Shown here piece by piece: positions 58,567-64,000 of a DNA stretch of 64,000 nucleotides. The position numbers and the translations under genes were made by a program. The notes beneath the pieces are model-generated. The model was not told where the DNA came from. It saw only the letters and a list, made by a program, of their open reading frames with translations, and ran no database searches. The stretch lies in NCBI GenBank assembly GCA_001465115.1, contig CP013614.1:124001-188000 (forward strand), read 5' to 3'. Source of the stretch: Enterococcus silesiacus (GTDB lineage Bacteria; Bacillota; Bacilli; Lactobacillales; Enterococcaceae). Every line of letters starts with the position of its first letter. Positions within the stretch are counted from its first letter, which is position 1.

Positions 58567-59865
58567 ATGGAAAATGCAGAAGTAAAAAATATTGATTACA
58601 GAAGTAGAGTATATAAAAATATTATAAACGAGATTGAATTAAAAAGAGAATGCAGAGAGTTTTTAGAATGTAAATCAATTGATTTTGATAAAGAGGAATT
58701 TGAGTCCATTGATACTATTTTTAACCTTACTAACTTCTTATTGTTAGACAAAAAAGTTTCTTTAACTGATTTTAACAATATTTTTTTTAATAACTTAACA
58801 TATACATGTAGCAATGTCTTTTTTGACAAATTACAAAATGACATCTCTGACCGAGAAATTGAAAAAGGTTTCAAAAGAATAATCGAAAATATTAATAAGG
58901 AATGTGTTATTGTAGATCAATATGATCAAATGAAAAAAAATGGATTTAATCTACTTGATTATGTAACTCCAATGAAAAGTAATGAAATAGTTTTTCCAGT
59001 TTTATCATACGATACCGAGTATTTAAAACTATTTTGCGTTGTACAATTTTATAAAAATAATAAAAGAGAGTATCGGATGTGCTCAGTTATTTTGAATAGG
59101 TTGAATAGAGAGATCACATTCTATATTAATGGAACTATAGGTGCTTTCGAATTAAAAAACTATTCAAAAGAGATAATTTCTGGACCTAAATCTTTTTTCC
59201 CTATTGTGAAAAGAATAATCTCTAGTATGCTAGGAGTAACTTTTATTGATAGAAAAAGTCATTATGTAGAGGAAAGAAAAAAAATATTCCAATTTTGTAA
59301 AAATTTGAATCAAGAAATTATAAAAGATTATTCTAACGAGTTGGAAGATATGACAAAATCCGTTATTGAAAGACAAATAGGTAAAATTTCAAAAGAATTA
59401 AAAATTTTGAATAATGAAATTAAAATGGATAAGGTAGCAAAGAAAAATATATACGATAAAATTTTTAATACCTATCTAGGTGAATATATAACTAAAGGAT
59501 TTAATGAGAAAGATTTAAAATGTAAAGCTATTGAATACAATCTTGCTTGTTATCCCACAAAAATTAGTTTTACAGGACAAGAATTAGCCAAAGGGAAGGC
59601 AGCTGCTAGGAATAAAAAAGTTCCATTAGCATTTGAAAATGTTTTTTATAGTTTAAATACGGATTTAGACTCGTCTGAACAATTAGAAGAGGTAACGTTA
59701 GCCTGGTTTGATACTGATTTTTTTGAAAATAGTAAAGACTTGGACGTTAGCCAAACTACTATTTCTATAAATAAAAAATGCTTCTTAGTAACGATGAAAA
59801 ATACAGTTAATAAAAATAGAAGGATGACAGATTATGTTGAAAAAACAATTAGAAACGTACTTTAG
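58567..59865 (+). CDS. Unrecognised 432-residue partner of the SIR2 protein
   Basis: No family recognised. 432 residues, cytoplasmic, rich in Lys/Asn/Ile, no signal or membrane segment. The N-terminal ~130 residues look helical; a middle beta-rich part includes the strands EIVFPVLSYDTEYLKLFCVVQFY and REITFYING; 235-320 is a long charged helical stretch that may be a coiled coil. It overlaps the SIR2 gene by 32 bases, so both are made together. It is presumably the sensor or regulatory half of a two-gene defence system. Ribosome site GAGGGAG. Confidence 0.75.
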   Translation: MENAEVKNIDYRSRVYKNIINEIELKRECREFLECKSIDFDKEEFESIDTIFNLTNFLLLDKKVSLTDFNNIFFNNLTYTCSNVFFDKLQNDISDREIEKGFKRIIENINKECVIVDQYDQMKKNGFNLLDYVTPMKSNEIVFPVLSYDTEYLKLFCVVQFYKNNKREYRMCSVILNRLNREITFYINGTIGAFELKNYSKEIISGPKSFFPIVKRIISSMLGVTFIDRKSHYVEERKKIFQFCKNLNQEIIKDYSNELEDMTKSVIERQIGKISKELKILNNEIKMDKVAKKNIYDKIFNTYLGEYITKGFNEKDLKCKAIEYNLACYPTKISFTGQELAKGKAAARNKKVPLAFENVFYSLNTDLDSSEQLEEVTLAWFDTDFFENSKDLDVSQTTISINKKCFLVTMKNTVNKNRRMTDYVEKTIRNVL

Positions 59866-61048
59866 TATTGACTATAATTATTTCTTAGCATTAAATTCTG
59901 TTGCTATGAATATAAAAAGTTTCAGCAGGAAAGAAGCATTTATTAAAATTATAAAAGAATACGTTAGCAGGGATGAAGCTAACCATTTTTTTGAGGAGTT
60001 ATTAGAAAATCAATTTTTAAGAAGAGCAATACAGTATGAGTGTTGTGACGAGTTTCATAAAGCTGAAATACTACAGAAAAAATGTGAATATTGTGATAAT
60101 AAAATCGATGAGCATGAATACTATGATTTATTTATACCGGAGTATCAAGAAAATTTAAGAAAATATAACTTAGGCTTAATTAATAATTATTTTAGTAAAA
60201 ATTCATATATTGTTATAAAAGATTTAAAAGAAAATTTAGACAGAACAATTCCGTTTGTTGGTGCAGGAATAAGTAAGACTTTAGGATTACCATTGTGGCT
60301 TGAGTTATTTAAAAATGCTAAAAAAGGACTTGATGATGATTTTCTAAAGCTTTTTGAGAGGCGATATGAAGAAAAAAATATTGATAAACTAGTTGATTGT
60401 ATATTAGAATTTAACCCTCTTATACAAAATCATAAAGATTTGAAAATGAAATTAATAAAACCTCAAGTTATTAAGAATTTTACTCCAGATGAATTAGAGA
60501 AATCTATTTTACCTAAACTCTTAGATTTAGACTCTGAATATATTATAACTACAAATTATGATGATTCTTTAGAGCAATGTAATAAAATTACGAATAATGG
60601 ATATGATGTATCAAAGAATATAAAAACTTTTGAAGGTTTTGAAAACTTAAAAGATGAAAAATATATATTTCATCTACATGGAGATATTAATAGGCTAGAC
60701 TCTATGGTAGTTACTCATAAAGACTATGAAGAACTGTACTCAGATGAAATAGGTAAAAAAATTTTAACAGGGCTAGTTAGTAAGTATTCTATGCTATTTT
60801 TGGGTTTTTCAATGAATGATCAATACTTTTCTAATGAATTTAAAAATATTTGTGATTCCAACAAAGGATATGGTACGAATTATATGGTACTGCTCAATGG
60901 TAATCCTGACATTGAAAAAAGTATTTTGAATAGTAATAATGTTAAGTTTATAAGTATTTTAGCCGACAAAAATGAAAACAAGGAATATGAAGTTACAAAA
61001 CAATATAACTTTCTATTTGATTATTTAATTGGAAATATATTTGATTGA
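59834..61048 (+). CDS. SIR2-domain protein, candidate NAD-depleting defence effector
   Basis: 404 residues. The first ~130 form an accessory region with a cysteine cluster (C70, C71, C84, C87) that may bind zinc. The SIR2-like domain follows: PFVGAGISKTLGLPLW (143-147 GAGIS), IITTNYDDSLE (239-246), HLHGDI with H282, and LGFSMND (323-329). In antiviral systems this domain degrades NAD to abort infection. Partner gene upstream overlaps by 32 bases; a terminator follows at 61053. GAAGGA ribosome site. Confidence 0.85.
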   Translation: MLKKQLETYFSIDYNYFLALNSVAMNIKSFSRKEAFIKIIKEYVSRDEANHFFEELLENQFLRRAIQYECCDEFHKAEILQKKCEYCDNKIDEHEYYDLFIPEYQENLRKYNLGLINNYFSKNSYIVIKDLKENLDRTIPFVGAGISKTLGLPLWLELFKNAKKGLDDDFLKLFERRYEEKNIDKLVDCILEFNPLIQNHKDLKMKLIKPQVIKNFTPDELEKSILPKLLDLDSEYIITTNYDDSLEQCNKITNNGYDVSKNIKTFEGFENLKDEKYIFHLHGDINRLDSMVVTHKDYEELYSDEIGKKILTGLVSKYSMLFLGFSMNDQYFSNEFKNICDSNKGYGTNYMVLLNGNPDIEKSILNSNNVKFISILADKNENKEYEVTKQYNFLFDYLIGNIFD

Positions 61049-61052
61049 AATT

Positions 61053-61096
61053 ATAAACTAGGAGCACTTTAATCAGTGAACCTAGTTTATTTTCTA
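61053..61096. terminator. Terminator after the SIR2 gene
   Basis: Perfect ten-base stem (61053-61062 with 61081-61090), 18-base loop and T-rich tail, between convergent genes. Confidence 0.7.
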
Positions 61097-61102
61097 TCAA
61101 CA

Positions 61103-61396
61103 TTACTTCTTCAAAAGCTCACCCAAAATTTTCCTCTCCCCATCCAACTTCCTAACCTTCTCCTCATCAATCTCCATCAACCTTATAAACTCCTCAAAAA
61201 AAGCATGAAACAAATGCCCACAAGCATAATACTCCTTCACAACCTGCTTCTTATTAATCGGCCCTTTCCGAAACTGAAAAAAATGATCCAACACAGCAAG
61301 CGGCTCCTCCCAAGACTGCAACCGATCCAATGTATGCTGCAAATCCGTAATATCCTGATAAGGAATCACCTTTAAACTCTGACCTTCTTTTTTCAT
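61103..61396 (-). CDS. Hypothetical 97-residue soluble protein
   Basis: Read leftward with a good ribosome site (GGGAGGAAA). Charged, helical; contains a central stretch with YYACGHLFHAFFEEFIRLMEI and a Lys-rich tail ending LLKK. No family recognised and no catalytic motif. It stands alone at the right edge of the defence island. Confidence 0.6.
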   Translation of the reverse strand: MKKEGQSLKVIPYQDITDLQHTLDRLQSWEEPLAVLDHFFQFRKGPINKKQVVKEYYACGHLFHAFFEEFIRLMEIDEEKVRKLDGERKILGELLKK

Positions 61397-61629
61397 AACC
61401 CATTTCCTCCCTTTTTAAAAGTACTCTTAAAACCAGTAACACGAAGCGCTGAACACTATCATCCAACGCCTCACATACGTAACTCATCTATCTGCGCATT
61501 GACTGGGGCAACAATTAAACAAACCAGTGATAAAAACGACTTATGGATGATTTTTCTAAGCCCTGCGGATGTTTCAATCACTTTCTTCTCAAAGCAAAAC
61601 AAAAAACGCTATTGTAGTAATCAGTGAGA

Positions 61630-61740
61630 AAAAGCTGCTTTGAATCACAAAGAACGTAGTGATTTGATGATGAAAAGTACAAGGACTGTAAAACAGTCGT
61701 TGCTCCCTTTGTATCTAATCAAATGTTCAATGTGTCTTAT
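61630..61740. repeat. Dispersed repeat, copy near 61.7 kb
   Basis: On the minus strand the sequence contains CCTTGTACTTTTCATCATCA, the core of the repeat family seen near hisS and cggR, next to a perfect GACTGT/ACAGTC hairpin. No gene is visible between 61397 and 61847; an open frame at 61640-61888 is made of repeat and spacer sequence. Confidence 0.6.
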
Positions 61741-61882
61741 AACTTTTTATCATCCTAACATAGCTACCAATACCGTCATCAATACCCTAGATAAAGCCCA
61801 AACCCTCCATAAAATACAAAATCCCAACCAAAAGTTTCCAGACAGACTAGAAAATCCCAGTAAAATTAGGTACAATAAAGAA

Positions 61883-61989
61883 AGCTAGTGCTTTTGTGCT
61901 AGCAATTGGCAACTTGTATAGATAGTGTTCGCTGTCTATGCAATGCTTCATCATGTGATTGCTGTCAGATGGTGAAGTGCCTTTTTTTT
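61883..61989 (+). ncRNA. Small structured RNA gene, copy A
   Basis: Promoter TAGAAA (61848-61853), 17-base spacer, TACAAT (61871-61876). The transcript would form: GCTAG/CTAGC hairpin; an outer GGCAACTT/AAGTGCC pairing; a hairpin with loop TGTTCG (61926-61931); and a two-level hairpin CTTCATC/GGTGAAG (61946-61952 with 61971-61977) plus ATGTGA/TCAGAT closing a TTGCTG loop. Eight T follow, so the last hairpin is also the terminator. Copy B 440 bp downstream keeps all stems with different bases. Function unknown. Confidence 0.75.
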
Positions 61990-61994
61990 GCTTT

Positions 61995-62130
61995 GCATCA
62001 CTACGATCTCATCTCTTTCTAAGAGCTAAAGCTCTAAGAATTGAAGGACTACGACTGACCAAAGAGCAGAGTGGTTGATGCAAAGTACAAGGTGGACGAA
62101 GTGAACGTTGTCTCCTTGTCTTATATCTAT
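61995..62130. repeat. Dispersed repeat, copy near 62.0 kb
   Basis: Contains AAGAGCTAAAGCTCTAAG with the palindrome in its best-paired form, the following ATTGAAGGA, and on the minus strand CACCTTGTACTTTGCATCAAC. Same family as the hisS array. 62131-62290 shows no gene. Confidence 0.7.
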
Positions 62131-62325
62131 CATTGATCATTTGCTTTACTTTGAACGAAACCTCCTTTCACTAAATTTGTAGAATAGAAAAAAACGATAT
62201 CAGGTAACCTCACCCAATATCGTTCACAATAGTCCCAAAGAATCATCTACCACTTTTTCAAAGTAACCCAAAAAGAATCCAAGAAACCTATAGAAAAATA
62301 GGCAGACTTTAGGTACAATGAAAGA

Positions 62326-62440
62326 AGCTAGTACATGTTGCTAGCACTATTGGCAACTTGTTTGGGCAGTGTTCGCTGTCTTTACAAGGCTTCAAATGCT
62401 TGGTTGCTGCCAGGCTTTGAAGTGCCAATTTATTTTTATA
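62326..62440 (+). ncRNA. Small structured RNA gene, copy B
   Basis: Promoter TAGAAA (62291-62296), 17-base spacer, TACAAT (62314-62319): identical boxes and spacing to copy A. Same fold: GCTAG/CTAGC; GGCAACTT/AAGTGCC; loop TGTTCG on a stem ending GGGCAG/CTGTCT; and CTTCAAA/TTTGAAG (62390-62396 with 62416-62422) with inner GCTTGG/CCAGGC around a TTGCTG loop. Differences from copy A are mostly pair-preserving. The T run is weaker than in copy A. Confidence 0.75.
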
Positions 62441-62479
62441 TTCAGATTTGAACAGTTCATGTTAGCATGAGCTGTTTTT

Positions 62480-62560
62480 ATTGCAAATCACAGCGATTAC
62501 TTGTAGAGCTGATGATGCGCAATACTTGGCGACCGAAGAGAGAGAAGTGTCCCTCGTTCT
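62480..62560. repeat. Dispersed repeat, copy near 62.5 kb
   Basis: The stretch GATGATGCGCAATACTTGGCGACC with GAGAGAAGT matches the hisS-array unit. Partial copy. 62561-62760 holds no gene. Confidence 0.65.
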
Positions 62561-62821
62561 ATTCTACTTCCTAAGTATATCCGAAAAGAATACGAACACG
62601 CAACATAATTTTTCTTACAAATCCCATTAAATAACACTCAAAATCGCTCCCTTATATATAAGGAAAAATAACAAAAAAATTTTTTTCAGCAGGTTATTTT
62701 TATCCTCAAATGACAGCTAGATATAAGTAAAATAGTTCATTTAAAAAGTCTGGTTAGTATGATATACTTTTCATTGTAGAGAAGTTATGACGGTGGCGAC
62801 TTCTGAAAGGTGGTGGTGCTT

Positions 62822-63040
62822 ATGAAAGTGAGTACTAAAATTTCGAAGGATGCAACGCTCCTGAAGTCGCCTTGTACTGTTCAACATCAGTTCATAAAAC
62901 CATTCACTGTGTTTCTCAGCAAAAGAGAAAGCCTTTTGTCAGCATTGGATACAATTAAACTGATCCTAAGCTTTGGTATGTTTACCATCGCTTTAATTCG
63001 TTTAGTTGTAGAATTGCTTAAAAACGACAAAAAGAAATAA
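62822..63040 (+). CDS. Type I toxin, putative holin-like toxin with extended N-terminus
   Basis: The last 34 residues (from SALDTIKLILSFG, one hydrophobic helix, ending ELLKNDKKK) match the putative holin-like toxin family of type I systems, normally 30-35 residues. The only strong ribosome site, GAAAGGTGGTGG, precedes ATG 62822, which adds 38 residues made from the dispersed repeat. TTG 62936 would give a standard-length toxin. GGCGACTTC (62795-62803) and GAAGTCGCC (62863-62871) can pair and bury the ribosome site and ATG 62822. TATACT near 62763 is a likely -10 box. Confidence 0.65.
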   Translation: MKVSTKISKDATLLKSPCTVQHQFIKPFTVFLSKRESLLSALDTIKLILSFGMFTIALIRLVVELLKNDKKK

Positions 63041-63078
63041 CCAGTCATTAACTTTAGCAGGTTAACTGGTTATTTCTT
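63039..63078. terminator. Terminator after the holin-like toxin
   Basis: Stem of 12 pairs with a two-base bulge (AACCAGT-TTAAC with GTTAACTGGTT), starting at the toxin stop codon; T-rich on the right. Confidence 0.75.
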
Positions 63079-63082
63079 TAAC

Positions 63083-63150
63083 TAAAAAATCCGCTACCGT
63101 CTTAAACGGCTCTACATAGGAGAGGTATGTTAGCGCATATCTCTCTTATC
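63083..63150 (-). ncRNA. Candidate antisense RNA of the holin-like toxin
   Basis: On the minus strand an extended -10 box TGCTATAAT (63165-63157) faces the toxin gene. The transcript would contain a GAGAG..CTCTC hairpin and reach a CCGT/ACGG hairpin followed by six T at 63089-63084, or read on through the toxin terminator for base-pairing with the mRNA 3' end. Convergent antisense RNA is the rule for this toxin class. The remaining spacer to 63322 shows nothing else. Confidence 0.4.
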
Positions 63151-63322
63151 ACTTGCATTATAGCATACAATAATTTTTTTTGCCATATCCATAGAAATGC
63201 TTTCAAAAAGATCAAACAACTGAATTCTTTTGCATGTGAAGCTAAAATGTAAAAGTAAAAAATCAGAAAGCAGATATTTTTAAAATAAGAAGGCTCAGCT
63301 TGCTGAAAGGAAAATCAAAGAC

Positions 63323-63676
63323 ATGATGAAACGTGAAGAGATAATTGAGTATATAGTTGAAACGTACACGATCTATCCAGAATATATTTTTGAAAAATTC
63401 CCTAACTATTGTGTCTTTCGACATAAACGGAAGAAAAAATGGTTTGGACTGATCATGACGATTCCTAGAAATAAACTTTATGGGGATGAAGAGATAAAAA
63501 TTGATGTCATTAATTTGAAAATAAATCCAGAATTAAATGAGATAATAAGAAATAAAAATGGCTATTACCAAGCGTATCATATGAATAAAGAGCATTGGAT
63601 CACAATAGATCTTTCTGCTGTAGAGGATCTTGATCAAATCGCTGGATTAATCGATGATAGCTTCAAACTAACTTGA
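63323..63676 (+). CDS. MmcQ/YjbR-family protein
   Basis: 117 residues. Pattern of the MmcQ/YjbR (CyaY-like fold) family: an early EYIFEKFPNYCVFRHKRKKKWFGLIM, a central DVINLKINPE, and the ending YYQAYHMNKEHWITIDL. These small proteins are called DNA-binding but their function is unsettled. GAAAGGA lies 10 bases before the ATG (a second ATG follows directly). Confidence 0.85.
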   Translation: MMKREEIIEYIVETYTIYPEYIFEKFPNYCVFRHKRKKKWFGLIMTIPRNKLYGDEEIKIDVINLKINPELNEIIRNKNGYYQAYHMNKEHWITIDLSAVEDLDQIAGLIDDSFKLT

Positions 63677-63749
63677 GGGCTAAAACCGACTGTTCTTAAT
63701 TTTTTTAAAAGTAACACTATAAAATATAGCAATTTATCAATCAGCAGTA

Positions 63750-63787
63750 CATGTAAGACCATGCTGAGTCCGCTTACATGCTATACT
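63750..63787 (+). promoter_or_regulatory. Promoter with adjacent inverted repeat
   Basis: CATGTAAG (63750-63757) and CTTACATG (63773-63780) form a perfect 8-base dyad with 15 bases between, directly followed by TATACT (63782-63787). Candidate operator for the gene at 63847. Confidence 0.55.
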
Positions 63788-63846
63788 TTAACTACAACAA
63801 TTTACTAAAAAAGTATCTGCAAAAAAATGCAAAAGGAGGCTTCACA

Positions 63847-64000
63847 ATGAAACACATCAAAAAAGAATTCTTACTTAATTGCACTCCAGAAAAAGCTTGG
63901 CAGCTTGTCGTTGATCGTAGCAAATATGAAAAATGGGCTGCTGCTTTTCAAGAAGGCTCAACCTATTCTGGTGAAATGAAATTGAACGAAACGGTTTCAT
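63847..64000 (+). CDS. SRPBCC-superfamily protein, N-terminal part
   Basis: Only the first 51 codons are in the window; the frame is open at the right edge. HIKKEFLLNCTPEKAWQLVVD then YEKWAAAFQEGSTYSGE resembles the start of START/AHSA1-type SRPBCC domains, which bind hydrophobic ligands. Strong ribosome site AAAAGGAGG. Ligand unknown. Confidence 0.65.
   Translation, partial: MKHIKKEFLLNCTPEKAWQLVVDRSKYEKWAAAFQEGSTYSGEMKLNETVS

Noticed and set aside
61254..61487. 77-codon frame on the minus strand
   Set aside because: Overlaps the better-supported 97-residue gene in another frame and lacks a proper ribosome site for its start.
61640..61888. 82-codon open frame on the plus strand
   Set aside because: It consists of dispersed-repeat sequence and runs into the promoter of the small RNA; no ribosome site and no protein-like pattern.

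Overview
The window reads as chromosome of a low-GC Firmicute, almost certainly an Enterococcus of the E. faecalis / E. haemoperoxidus type. The grounds are gene content and order (prmA-rsmE, relA-dtd, hisS-aspS behind a T-box, cggR-gap-pgk-tpiA-eno, a folate operon, an LXG/type VII cassette), AGGAGG ribosome sites, TTGACA/TATAAT promoters and family matches. Everything was judged by eye from sequence; no database search was run.

Layout. 1-6 kb: translation and stress housekeeping (3-methyladenine glycosylase end, DUF3013, prmA, rsmE, a DeoC-like protein, relA, dtd). 6-10 kb: an unusual choline/carnitine acyltransferase, a Zur-box-controlled ZinT-type zinc lipoprotein whose frame is broken at a run of eight A, and an aldo/keto reductase. 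10-12.6 kb: folate operon folB-folK-folE'-rdgB-like-folP, in which folE lacks its C-terminal half. 12.7-16.6 kb: T-box leader, three tandem 137-bp repeats, hisS-aspS. 16.7-22.3 kb: RpiR regulator, ankyrin lipoprotein, beta-glucoside PTS EIIC and 6-phospho-beta-glucosidase, YitT protein. 22.8-28.8 kb: glycolytic operon with its regulator CggR. 28.9-37.6 kb: lipoproteins, aldehyde dehydrogenase, a regulator and a two-component system flanked by lipoproteins, one with a flavinylation-like motif. 37.6-52.2 kb: regulators (HxlR, MerR, WYL, XRE), a UvrA-like ABC ATPase, MFS carrier plus M20 amidohydrolase, galE.

52.6-61.1 kb is an accessory island, visibly AT-richer from about 54.7 kb. It starts with an LXG toxin cassette (DUF3130 and DUF3958 targeting partners, LXG toxin, candidate immunity protein), followed by genes that look like phage defence: a HEPN-domain protein, a GIY-YIG/DUF2075 helicase-like protein overlapping a MazG-like pyrophosphohydrolase, and an unrecognised 432-aa protein overlapping a SIR2-domain protein. 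The last pair is the best candidate for an undescribed system.

61.4-63.3 kb is almost free of ordinary genes but rich in RNA-level structure: two paralogous small RNA genes with matching promoters and compensatory stem changes, several copies of a dispersed repeat that also occurs near hisS and cggR, and a holin-like type I toxin gene whose 5' end is extended by a copy of that repeat. A second RNA-level signal is three tandem structured units, with covariation in up to three stems, directly upstream of the MFS gene at 45 kb.
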